Assembly (NCBI GenBank): GCA_027563935.2
Contig: CM050448.1
Coordinates: 70,317,843 to 70,381,842, forward strand
DNA length: 64,000 nucleotides
Direction of reading: 5' to 3'
Source: Costus lasius
Taxonomy: Eukaryota; Streptophyta; Magnoliopsida; Zingiberales; Costaceae
Shown: positions 10,146 through 20,110 of the stretch, one piece after another
How positions within the stretch are numbered: the first letter of the stretch is position 1
Layout of the letters: each line of letters begins with the position of its first letter
Translations under genes and position numbers: made by a program
Notes under the pieces: generated by a model
The model's input: only the letters and a program-made list of their open reading frames with translations
Told to the model about the DNA's origin: nothing
Databases searched by the model: none

Positions 10146-13100
10146 ATGAGCTTCAATGTGCGATCCCTACTGGAAAGGGAGAAGTTTGCTGGGCCGAACT
10201 TCTTGGACTGGTACGGACACCTTAAGATTGTTCTTAAGGCAGAGAGGAAACTGTATGTCCTCGAGACGGCAATACCGCCTCAGCCCGCTCCGAACGCCGC
10301 AAGGGCGGTTCGGGATGCCTATGAAAAGCATGTCAATGATAGCATTGATGTCGCTTGCCTGATGCTAGCGTCTATGACGCCACCGCTGCAGCGTCAGCAT
10401 GAGGATATGTCGGCTATAGAAATTATAGCGAACCTCAAGATGCTGTATGCTGCACAGGCTAGGACGGAACGCTATAATCTGACCAAGCTTTTCTTTCAGA
10501 GCAAACTGGCTGAAGGGAGCCCAATGGGAGCTCACGTGCTCAAGATGATTGGGCACAAGGAGGCTCTAGAGAAACTGGGGCATACCATCAATCAGGAGCT
10601 TGCTGTAGACATTATTCTGCAGTCTCTTCCACCTTCTTTCGATGCGTTCATCATTAACTTTAATATGAACAAAATCGATTGTACTCCGGCAGAGCTACTG
10701 AATATGCTCTTGACTACTGAGGAAACTCTGAAGGGAAAGCCTTCAACCTCTGTCTTAATGGTTCCTTCAAGGAACAAGAAGAAGGGGAAGAAGGGCAAAG
10801 CCCCCGTCAAGAACTACAACAAGGCTCTGAAACAGAAGGTGAAGCGGTCGAAGGAATACAGGTGTTTCCACTGTGGCCAGCTGGGTCACTGGAAAAAGGA
10901 CTGTAAAGCGCTCCAAGGAGATAAGAGGGGAAGCATCGCTTCTGGCTCAGGTATATTCGTGACTGAAGTCATGTTTTCATCTTCTTCTATATCATGGGTG
11001 TTGGACACTGCATGTGGAGTTCACATTTGTTCAAATATACAGGAACTCAAGAGAAGAAGACAGGTGGGACAGCATGAGGTGGACCTACGAGTAGGAAACG
11101 GGGCACGGGTTGCTGCTGTTGCTGTAGGAGACTATTTCATCTTTTTACCATCTGGACTTGTATTGGAACTAAACAGTTGTTATTTTGTTCCCAGTATTAC
11201 TAAAAATATTATCTCCATTCCTGCTCTTGTCAGGAAGGGATTTTCCTTTGAATGCAATATTTCAAAGTGTGTTTTATCTTATGATAATATTGTTTATGGA
11301 ACTGGTTCAATTAACAACGGGTTATTCATGTTGGACATGGAATGTTCGATACAAAATATTGATAATAAGAAAGCCAAGTATGCTGATGACAGCACCTTGC
11401 TATGGCATAATCGTTTAGGCCATATTAACGAGAAATGCATTAAGCGGTTGCATGATCATGGACTGCTGGGATCATTCTCCTATAAGGAGATTCATACATG
11501 CAAAGCTTGTTTGATGGGTAAAATGACGAAGTCACCTTTTCCTAATAAAGGTCAAAGGGCTTCAGGTTTACTTGACCTTATACACAGTGATGTGTGTGGG
11601 CCATTTAGTAAACATGCCAGAGGTGGCTATCTGTACTTCATTACCTTTACTGATGATTTCAATAGGTATGGTTATGTCTATCTGATGAGACATAAAAGTG
11701 AATCTTTTGACAAGTTCAAAGAATTCAAGAATGAAGTACAAAATCAGCTAGGCCGAAATATCAAGGCACTTCGCTCAGATCGAGGTGGAGAATACCTAAG
11801 TCATACTTTTACTGACTATCTAAAGGAGTGTGGGATTATCTCGCAGCTCACTCCGCCAGGAACACCGCAATGGAATGGTGTATCCGAGAGGAGAAATAGA
11901 ACGTTACTTGATATGGTTCGTTCTATGATGAGTCAGGCTACTCTACCTTACTCCTTTTGGGGATTTGCACTGGAAATAGCTGCAAAGGTACTAAACCGAG
12001 TGCCAACCAAGGCAGTTTCTAAGACTCCATATGAGTTATGGTATGGGAAACAGCCGAGTTTGACATTTATCAGGATCTGGGGTTGCGAGGCTTATGTCAA
12101 AAAGCTCGCCTCTGGGAAACTAGAGAGCAGATATGAGAAATGTATCTTTGTCGGTTACCCTAAGGAAACTAAGGGTTATTATTTCTACGATCCCAAAGAG
12201 AACAAGGTTTTTGTTGCTCGGACGGCCATATTTCTTGAGAAGGAGTTTCTTCTGCAAGAGGCCAGTGGGAGAGAAATAAAGCTGGATGAGAATCCAGAAG
12301 AAGGACAAAGTAGTCAAGCACAGTTGGATGAGCCTGAGCCGGTAGATCAGGTTATTGAACAACCTGAGGCTCAGATATCACGGGAACCGCGAAGATCGAG
12401 AAGGATCCGTCGACAGCCTGAGCGCTATGACGGAGTCTACATCATTGATAATGATGAACCCCTCACTTATGCGGAAGCGGTCAGTGGACCGGAGTCAGCT
12501 AGATGGCTTGATGCTATGCGAGCCGAGATGGACTCCATGTCAGATAACCAAGTCTGGGATTTGGTTGATCCGCCTCCGGGAGTAATCCCTATAGGCTGTA
12601 AAGGGATCTTCAAGAAGAAGATTGACATGGATGGTAACGTGGTTACCTATAAAGGCAGGCTAGTTGCGAAAGGTTTCAAACAAATCTACGGGATAGATTA
12701 TGATGAAACTTTCTCACCTGTAGCCATGTTTAAGTCTATTCGGATTCTTTTCGCGATAGCTGCATATTACGATTATGAGATCTGGCAGATGGATGTGAAG
12801 ACGGCTTTCCTTAATGGAAATCTGGATGAGGATGTGTATATGACACAACCTGAAGGTTTCACTAATCCATCAGATCGTCATAAAATATGCAAGTTAAAGA
12901 AGTCCATTTATGGACTGAAACAAGCATCTAGAAGCTGGAATATTCGTTTTGATGAATCAGTCAGTGAATTTGGTTTCATCAAGAACGAAGATGACCCGTG
13001 TGTATATAAGAGGTTTAGTGGGAGCGTAATTACTTTCCTAGTCCTCTACGTCGATGATATCTTAATCATTGGAAATGACATTCCTGAAATGCATGCAGTT

Positions 13101-14030
13101 AAGGCATGGTTAAGGAAATGTTTCCAGATGAAAGATCTAGGAGAAGCAGCCTATGTTCTAGGTGTGAAGATCTACAGGGATAGATCTAAGAGGCTTCTCG
13201 GGCTGTGCCAGAGTACTTACATCGATAAGGTCCTGGAAAGATTCCATTTAGAGAATTCTAAAAGGGGATATCTTCCAGTCAGACATGGTCTAAATCTTTC
13301 GAAGAGTCAGTGTCCACAAACACAGACTGAGAAAGATGAAATGGACAATACGCCTTATGCTTCGGCTATTGGATCCATTATGTATGCGATGTTGTGTACT
13401 CGCCCAGACGTCGCTTACGGGTTAAGCGTGACCAGTCGGTTCCAAAGTAATCCAGGTCAGGCACACTGGATTGCGGTCAAGAACATTTTAAAATATCTGC
13501 GGAGGACCAAAGATATGTTCTTGATATATGGTGGTCAGGAAGAACTCAGTATTGAAGGATATACTGACGCTTCGTTCCAGTCGGACCAGGATGATTTCCG
13601 ATCGCAATCAGGCTATGTTTTTAGCTTGAATGGAGGAGCAGTGGTGTGGAAGAGTTTCAAACAGTCAACTGTTGCTGATTCCACAACAGAAGCCGAGTAT
13701 GTTGCAGCCTCGGAAGCATCCAAGGAGGCAGTGTGGATTCGTAAGTTCGTGAGAGAACTTGGTGTTGTTCCTTCGAGTGCAGATCCTTTGGTTATCTTTT
13801 GTGATAACACTGGAGCAATTGCACAAGCAAAGGAACCACGGTCGCACCAGAAGTCCAAGCACATACAGAGACGGTTTCACTTGATCCGGGAGATCATAGA
13901 TCGTGGCGAGATCAAAGTCTGCAAGGTTCATACAGATGACAATTTGGCAGACCCGCTTACCAAGCCTCTGGCGCAGCAGAAGCATGAGAAGCACTGTAAT
14001 AATATGGGTTTGAGGTTTCTCAACCATTAG
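10146..14030 (+). CDS. Gag-Pol polyprotein of element B (Ty1/copia)
   Basis: One frame of 1294 residues encoding the whole replication machinery. Gag is about residues 1-260, with a C-x2-C-x4-H-x4-C zinc knuckle at C240-C253. The protease active site is WVLDTAC (D287). The integrase zinc site is H421/H425/C452/C455, with catalytic D482, D545 and E581. Reverse transcriptase covers about 770-1020, with D883 in QMDVKTAFLNG and YVDD at 968-971. RNase H covers about 1135-1270, with D1141, the TEAEY motif and D1220. Domain order (integrase before RT) is that of Ty1/copia, and the sequence style is TNT1-like. No envelope gene follows; the frame stops 20 bp before the LTR. One odd residue is Gly at 820 where the other four copies have Trp (CKWIFKKK), which may damage RT. 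Splicing from the LTR may add ten N-terminal residues. Confidence 0.96.
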   Translation: MSFNVRSLLEREKFAGPNFLDWYGHLKIVLKAERKLYVLETAIPPQPAPNAARAVRDAYEKHVNDSIDVACLMLASMTPPLQRQHEDMSAIEIIANLKMLYAAQARTERYNLTKLFFQSKLAEGSPMGAHVLKMIGHKEALEKLGHTINQELAVDIILQSLPPSFDAFIINFNMNKIDCTPAELLNMLLTTEETLKGKPSTSVLMVPSRNKKKGKKGKAPVKNYNKALKQKVKRSKEYRCFHCGQLGHWKKDCKALQGDKRGSIASGSGIFVTEVMFSSSSISWVLDTACGVHICSNIQELKRRRQVGQHEVDLRVGNGARVAAVAVGDYFIFLPSGLVLELNSCYFVPSITKNIISIPALVRKGFSFECNISKCVLSYDNIVYGTGSINNGLFMLDMECSIQNIDNKKAKYADDSTLLWHNRLGHINEKCIKRLHDHGLLGSFSYKEIHTCKACLMGKMTKSPFPNKGQRASGLLDLIHSDVCGPFSKHARGGYLYFITFTDDFNRYGYVYLMRHKSESFDKFKEFKNEVQNQLGRNIKALRSDRGGEYLSHTFTDYLKECGIISQLTPPGTPQWNGVSERRNRTLLDMVRSMMSQATLPYSFWGFALEIAAKVLNRVPTKAVSKTPYELWYGKQPSLTFIRIWGCEAYVKKLASGKLESRYEKCIFVGYPKETKGYYFYDPKENKVFVARTAIFLEKEFLLQEASGREIKLDENPEEGQSSQAQLDEPEPVDQVIEQPEAQISREPRRSRRIRRQPERYDGVYIIDNDEPLTYAEAVSGPESARWLDAMRAEMDSMSDNQVWDLVDPPPGVIPIGCKGIFKKKIDMDGNVVTYKGRLVAKGFKQIYGIDYDETFSPVAMFKSIRILFAIAAYYDYEIWQMDVKTAFLNGNLDEDVYMTQPEGFTNPSDRHKICKLKKSIYGLKQASRSWNIRFDESVSEFGFIKNEDDPCVYKRFSGSVITFLVLYVDDILIIGNDIPEMHAVKAWLRKCFQMKDLGEAAYVLGVKIYRDRSKRLLGLCQSTYIDKVLERFHLENSKRGYLPVRHGLNLSKSQCPQTQTEKDEMDNTPYASAIGSIMYAMLCTRPDVAYGLSVTSRFQSNPGQAHWIAVKNILKYLRRTKDMFLIYGGQEELSIEGYTDASFQSDQDDFRSQSGYVFSLNGGAVVWKSFKQSTVADSTTEAEYVAASEASKEAVWIRKFVRELGVVPSSADPLVIFCDNTGAIAQAKEPRSHQKSKHIQRRFHLIREIIDRGEIKVCKVHTDDNLADPLTKPLAQQKHEKHCNNMGLRFLNH

Positions 14031-14039
14031 ATTAAGTGC

Positions 14040-14049
14040 AAGTGGGAGA
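14040..14049 (+). promoter_or_regulatory. Polypurine tract of element B
   Basis: AAGTGGGAGA lies just before the 3' LTR (one T between) and would prime plus-strand DNA. The same tract precedes the 3' LTR of A, D, E and F. Confidence 0.9.
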
Positions 14050-14050
14050 T

Positions 14051-15751
14051 TGTTGGGGTATGCCCTTAAGGCTAATGTTTGAGGCCTTGGGATTGTAAGA
14101 GTATCATGTATAAACTTTTAAGTTTATAAAGGCAATAGTTGTTATTCAGGTTGTTACCTTGTCTGCTGTAATAAGTGTACTACTGAATAATGTCTCAAAG
14201 CTGTTCAGCTAGGCTGACATGCAATAATGTCCTTAGTCGATATATCTTGGTGAACATGAGACAGCCTTGATATGGTTAAGACTAATATGTGTTCTAATCT
14301 TATAGGATGCTTCGAGCATGGAATAAGATGTAGACTCATGGGTACATTGGATGTACTGGACAGACCCTACTAGGATATTCAATTGTTTGTCACAATGTGA
14401 ATAATCCTTGAATGCTGCAAGTGGCACATTTCCTCTGACTTGAGATCACTTGTGTTTTCTAAATGATGATTGTCATTGTTTTGAGGTAGTTCAATATCAT
14501 TTGAAACATAATGGTTATAGACTATCTTGGATGGTGAGCTTGAGTCATGTTAGGGCACTAGTGATAGACATAGGATTGCCGTCTCCTTGTTTAAGGAGAG
14601 TGATGTTCTAAAGGGGCCCCCTAGATGAGATGATTGAGAGAGTGTATGGCCATACCCAGGTGACTGTGTTCATCTGATCTAATCATGCTCATCATATTGG
14701 AGCTACAAGCTTGACACGCTTGTCCAATAAGAACATCCAGTGGCAAAGGAAACATGTTTGCCTTGTGAGTTGGATTCACACTTGAGCTATGTTTTGGGTG
14801 TAGTCTTGGAAGACTCTTTCCTTTATATCGGGAGACAGTGATGTGTTGCTAGATACCCCTCACTGATCGTGATAACGTAAGTTATCATTACCGACATTTA
14901 AAAGAAACCCTCAGGGTCGCACAATTTGATGATATGGCTTACTTAAGTCAGATCGTGTGGACTGAATTGTTTTGGTTCTGTTTAAAGGGATTTAAACTCT
15001 GATTGTAAGTGAGATCTGGTCTGATCATGTTTGATTGATTAGAGCTTGAGATCGGTAAGCTTCGATCGAGAGTGGTGATGCTAGATCGATCAGATCAGAA
15101 GCGTCAGATGATGAATGGTCAGATCTAGGACCTTGGGGTCTAATTCGATCTAGACTTAATGTTTGGGCTGATTTGGTTTAATCATTGAACCAAAGAAATT
15201 GAACCGGCTCATGGGTTGAGCGCATGGTTCATATGGGAGAAGAGAGATGCGCTTGGTTCACTTGGTGAACGCATAACGCATGTAGTCAAGGCATTGCTAT
15301 TTTTGGAATGTTCGGTTTCAAAGAGGGAACGTTTCCACGTTCGGAAAAAACGCCTCCTCTCTATTCTCCTCGCTCAATTCGCTCTTGGTTGAGACGACTC
15401 ACGGCTTGCGTTGTGGAGGTCGACAACAAGAGGATTCGGCCAAGCGATCATCTCTTCATCCCTTCAACCGATCAAGAAATCTTTGGAGTCTTGCTAGCAC
15501 AAGTCGCGCCAAAGAAGTAGGTCTTCTTCCTCTTGTGTGCGACAACCTTTGGAGGAGATCTCTCTTGCTTTCTTCTTCCAAGACTCCATCCAAGAGATGG
15601 CGACGGTATGGATCCTTCTCTTATCTATCTAGACATTTGAAAGTTAATCATATGCGATATTAAGATCTATGAAAACCCTTCTTCCGCTTGCAAAATTTTA
15701 TGCGCCACCCCAATAGGGTTTTCGCCCCCCCTCTCGAAAGGGGTTCCATCA
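14051..15751 (+). repeat. Element B 3' LTR
   Basis: 1701 bp, the same length as the 5' LTR, with about six substitutions seen by eye (for example GTTATCGTTACC versus GTTATCATTACC). It ends TTCCATCA and is followed by the duplication GATGA at 15752-15756. Confidence 0.95.
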
Positions 15752-15756
15752 GATGA

Positions 15757-16578
15757 TATGGCTTACTTAAGTCAGATCGTGTGGACTGAATTGTTTAGTT
15801 CAGTTTAAAGGGATTTAAACTCTGATTATAAGTGAGATCTGGTCTGATCATGTTTGATTGATTAGGGCTTGAGATCGGTAAGCTTCGATCGAGAGTGTTG
15901 ATGCTAGATCGGTGAGATCAGAAGCATCAGGAGATGAATGGTCAGATCTGGAACCTTAGGGTTTGATTCGATCTGGACTAAAAGCTTGGGCTGATTTGGT
16001 TTGGTCATTGAACCAAATACATTGAACCGGCTCATGTGTGAGCGCATGGTTCATATGGGAGAAGGGATATGCGTTTGGTTCATTTCAAGTGAACGCATAA
16101 CGCATGTAATCAAGTGGTTGCTATTTTTGGAATTTCGGTTTTCCAAAATGGGAACGTCTCCACGTTCGAAAGCAACGCCTCTCGATTATCATCTCTCGCC
16201 CCTTTGCTCTTGACGAAAAAGACAACTCACGACTCACGGCTTGCGTTGTGAAGGTTGACGACAAGAGAGGATTCGGCCAAGCAAAGAGTAGATCTCTTCC
16301 CTTCCATTCGACAAGGACCCTTGAAGCCTTGCTAGCACAAGGAACACAAGGAGTAGCCATCATCCTCTTGTGTGCGCCACCTTTGGAGGAGAGCCCCTTT
16401 CGCCCTCTTGCTTCCAAGGCACCATCCAAGCGATGGCTATGGTAAGATCACATCTTGATCTTAGTAAAACTTAAGTTGATCATATGGTTATACCACATGC
16501 GATCTTATGAAGCCCTAGAAAATTTCTTGAATGCGCATGCTTTAGGGTTTCGCCCCCCTCATGAAAGGGGTACTTACA
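15757..16578 (+). repeat. Element A 5' LTR, second part (R/U5 side)
   Basis: The remaining 822 bp of A's 5' LTR after element B, ending GGGGTACTTACA. Together with 5759-6639 it makes 1703 bp, equal to the 3' LTR. It contains ATG-GCT-ATG-GTAAGA at 16433-16447, the strongest donor-like version of the proposed splice motif, and the terminal inverted repeat CCCCTCATGAAAGGGG just before the end. Confidence 0.93.
16433..16447 (+). promoter_or_regulatory. Candidate start codon and 5' splice site in the A LTR
   Basis: ATG GCT ATG is followed by GTAAGA, a good match to the plant donor consensus. The proposed intron runs from 16442 to 20089 and includes solo LTR I. Spliced, it would read in frame through seven codons into the gag ATG at 20111. 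Confidence 0.5.
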
Positions 16579-16580
16579 AT

Positions 16581-16592
16581 TGGTATCAGAGC
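16581..16592 (+). promoter_or_regulatory. Primer binding site of element A
   Basis: TGGTATCAGAGC, complementary to the 3' end of initiator tRNA-Met, begins two bases after the 5' LTR. Confidence 0.95.
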
Positions 16593-19500
16593 TGATGTTT
16601 TCGGTATAATTCATATGATTGCTTGATACTTTGTGTGATCCATGTTTACTCTCATGCTTAGATCTATGGTTGATTACATGCGCAAGTTCATGAAAGTTCA
16701 TGATGCGAAAACAACATGTATGATGTTTATTGCTCTTTGGCGCATGTATTGGTGCTTGTTGTTGTTTTGTCATAGAAAAACTTAACTTGCGCGCCCCTCT
16801 TTAGACTAAGCGCCTGCTATAAACCCTTAGACGGGTTGATGGGGTTGAAGTTGCTGGGTTTTCGGAGGGGTCCCCTTCAAGGGGGAGCGAAACCCTATAG
16901 ATAGCGCAAGTGGTCTTCTTTGTTTTAGCAGCGGAATTAGGGTTTAAACTTGATCGCATGCTATACTTTCATATGATCAACTTAAACAACAAATGAAAGA
17001 TTCGTTACCATGGCCATGGGAAGGAGGCGGCTTGGAAGCAAAGAGCAAGATAGATCTTCTCCACAAGTGATGCACACAAAAGAGGGATGACTTCTTCTTG
17101 TTGATCTTTGTGCTAGCAAAGATCTTCAAGAGTCCTTGCCGAATGGAAGGGATAGGTTGAGATGCTTCCTTGGCCGAGAGCTCTCCCTTGTCGTTTACCT
17201 TCTTCCACACGAGATGGCAAGCAAGCAACGTCAATGACAAGCGAGCAAAAGCGTTTAGGCGATAACATCAAAAATGGCGTTACATGACTTCCCAAAATGG
17301 AAAGTCATGAAGCCATGTTCCAACGCCAAAACGCCTTCCTTCATGAACCATGCGTTCACATAGTGAACCGGTTCATTCTTTGGTTCAATTTGATTTGGCT
17401 CATAGACCAAAATCAAACCAAGCCAAGCCAATACATGGTCTAGACCTTCTATGAACCTAATGGCTCAAGGTCTAACCGTCCATCTCCTGATGCTCTTGAT
17501 CTCACCGATCTAGCATCTCCTCTCTCGATCGAAGCTTACCGATCTCAAGCCCTAATCAATCAAACATGATCAGACTAGATCTCACTTACAATCAGAGTTT
17601 AAATCCCTTTAAACTGAACCCAACTAATTCAGTCCACACGATCTGACTTAAGTAAGTCATATCATCAATTTGTGCGACCCTGAGGGTTTCCTTTAAATGT
17701 CGGTAACAATAACTTTCGTTATCACGATCAGTGAGGGGTATCTAGCAACACATCACTGTCTCCCGATATAAAGGAAAGAGTCTTCCAAGACTACTCCCAA
17801 ACCACAGCACAAGTGTGAATCAACTTCACAAGGCATGCATGTGTCCTTTGCCACTGGATGTTCTTATTGGACAAGCGGGTCAAGCTTGTAACTCCAATAC
17901 TATGAGTATGATTAGATCAGACGAGCATAGTCATCTGGGTATGGCCATACACTTTCTCAATCATCTCATATAGGGGGGCCCCTTTAGAATATCACACTCC
18001 TTGAACAAGGAGACGGCAATCCTATATCTATCACTAGTGCCCTAACCTGACTCATGATCATTATCCAAGATAGTCTATGATCATTATGTTTCAAATGATA
18101 TTGAACTACCTCAAAACAATGACAATCATCATTTAGTCACTCAAGTGATCTCAAGTCAGAGGACATGTGCCACTTAGTGCATTCAAGGATTATTCACATT
18201 GTGACAAGCAATATGAATATCCTAGTAGGGTCTGTCCAGTACATCCAATGTACCCATGAGTCTACATCTTATTCCATGCTCGAAGCATCCTATAAGATTA
18301 GAACACATATTAGTCTCAATCATATCAAGGCTGTCTCATATTCACCAAGATATCTCGACTAAGGACATATAGCCTGTCAGCCTAGCTGAACAGCTTTGAG
18401 ACATTATTCAGTAGTACACTTATTACTGCAGACAAGGTAACAACCTGAATAATAACCATGCCTTTATAAACATAAGAGTTTATTACATGATACTGTTACA
18501 ATCCCAAAGGCCTCAAACATTAGCCTTAAGGGCATACCCCAACAGAAGTCATCTTCTAGAGTAGATCCAACCAGTCTGATCAGACCATCTGACAGCCTAG
18601 ATGGATCGACCAGATGGCACCTGTGCGCAAGCACGAGGTGGCTATAGGTCGATTGCATCACAGGCGTGTAGCGAGGTCTGGTTGAGACAACCATTGAACG
18701 CACATGAGTTAGGCCCGGGGTCACACCCGCTTGCCAGAACTCATGATGGTTGTTCAGCCCTTGGCGCATGCATGGTTGACCATTAGGTCAACTCAAGTCA
18801 GTTAGGACTTGGTGCATGCAAGGGTAATGGATCTAACTAGAAATGATGAGTGGATCCCTATCAATGGACCGTTGTAAGATTGTAGGGCATATAAGAAAAT
18901 TAAAATTGATGCCAATGGGTTTTCAAAATTTTATTTTCTTATTATTATTGGATCACATGTTTGAGTGGATGCCATGTGCTTGTTTATTTCATCTTATGTG
19001 GGTTGCCCTTTATTGTGTGCTGTGCTGGGGCCTGCGAGCCTGGTTAATTGTAAATTAATATTTAATTGTGATCTGCGAATCACATTGTATTTAATTTATA
19101 AGTGTAATTGACCTGCGTGTCAATCTTGTCTAGATAGATTAATTTGTAATTTAATCAGACAAGAGCACAAAGCACACATGGCAGAGGCGCATGCAGTAGT
19201 GGCTTGACCAGGTGGGAGGTCTAGGGTTCGACCTTAGGACAGGCGCATTTTCCTGGTGGGCGCACCTGAGCTGCAATTGGCGCTTGGGCCCTAGGTTGGG
19301 CCAGATGAGAAGAAAAAGCCCCATGAAGAAAGCAAGTGAAGACTTAATTTAGGTTAAGGTCTTACTTAGGCTTAATGGGCTTTTACCACATAAGATCCAT
19401 GCTTTCTTTTATTGTTGAATAATTAGAATTGCATGAGTTATTTATCTTCTGCTATAGCCATAGGATTTGCCTGATAGTAAGAAGATAAAAGACCGTTAAA

Positions 19501-20110
19501 ATCCAACGCTAAATATCAAGCACGAAATGCCTTCTGGCGCGAAACCTCACTGTTCTGACTATCATTGGGGCCGTGTTGTACCCACTCAGTGGGCACGCCC
19601 ATCTATCTTCAGACGGTGTGTGATTTCACCTGCGTGTTACAGAGAAGGGATTTATCGCTTCTCGTTGCTCAGCATAGCACGTGGTGGTCCAGGGAGTAGG
19701 TCAGGTCAGCTTGACCATGTAGGCTACATATGGGGCATATGTTAGCTATATGGAGGCAGCCATCTGTGGGATCAGAGACTATGTTGTACCAACTCAGTTG
19801 GCACAGTCAGCTGGATTGCCCAGATGAAGGGGAATCGCACGGGTTGGCGATTGGCAGGGACTGCCTACCAGAGATTAGTGCTTGTACTCTCTGTGCATCT
19901 TATCTCGCCTGAGCGGGACGCGGAGACCAAGTATGAAATCTGGATCCCATCTCACTAAAAGAGTCTTACTCTTTCGGACTCTTTTACTGGATTTTTCAGT
20001 CAGATAAAATAGTGAGAAAAGAATCTTTCTTAAGTCCTGGATTGATTCTAAACATTGATACTGACCTTGCTGTTCTTGCATTGTTGTAGATTCCTGCAGC
20101 AACGAACACC
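16593..20110 (+). other. Element A leader, interrupted by solo LTR I
   Basis: The leader runs 16593-16851 and 18550-20110, split by the solo LTR. Palindromes CCCACTCAGTGGG (19581-19593) and CCAACTCAGTTGG (19789-19801) are present. The leader open frame starting at 19527 is broken by a small deletion near 19728-19750 relative to B and D. The proposed 3' splice site TTGCATTGTTGTAG ends at 20089. No gene was recognised in it. Confidence 0.8.
16852..18544 (-). mobile_element. Solo LTR I in the leader of element A
   Basis: A single 1693-bp LTR in reverse orientation. On the + strand it starts TGCTGGGT and ends GGGCATACCCCAACA. It is flanked by GAAGT at 16847-16851 and 18545-18549. The uninterrupted leader of B (near 8578-8590) shows the empty site. 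No internal sequence remains, so it is the product of recombination between the two LTRs of a former full element. It keeps ATG-GCC-ATG-GTAAC (minus strand, near 17007-17020) and the terminal inverted repeat CCCCTTCAAGGGG. Confidence 0.95.

Larger units (their letters stand above)
6640..15751 (+). mobile_element. Element B: complete Ty1/copia element inserted in the 5' LTR of A
   Basis: 9112 bp bounded by the duplication GATGA at 6635-6639 and 15752-15756. Removing it joins AATTTGATGA to TATGGCTTAC, as in uninterrupted copies of the LTR. It consists of a 1701-bp 5' LTR, a primer binding site with one mismatch, a 1.8-kb leader, one uninterrupted 1294-codon gag-pol frame, a polypurine tract and a 1701-bp 3' LTR. 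A hand comparison finds about six differences between its LTRs (about 0.35%), so B is young and younger than its host A. It looks structurally intact, but W820 in RT is changed to Gly. Confidence 0.96.

Noticed and set aside
13613..14027. Antisense frames of 83 and 120 codons opposite the RNase H region (also at 23573-23992, 39242-39656, 46184-46435 and 59338-59752)
   Set aside because: They mirror the conserved pol frame and appear wherever pol is present; they are shadows of the sense coding sequence.
14031..14050. Search for an envelope-like gene after pol
   Set aside because: Only about 20 bp lie between the gag-pol stop and the 3' LTR in all five copies; there is no room for another gene.
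16581..16592. A tRNA gene suggested by the tRNA-Met-like sequence
   Set aside because: Only the 12-nt complement of the tRNA 3' end is present, at the position of a primer binding site; no cloverleaf surrounds it.
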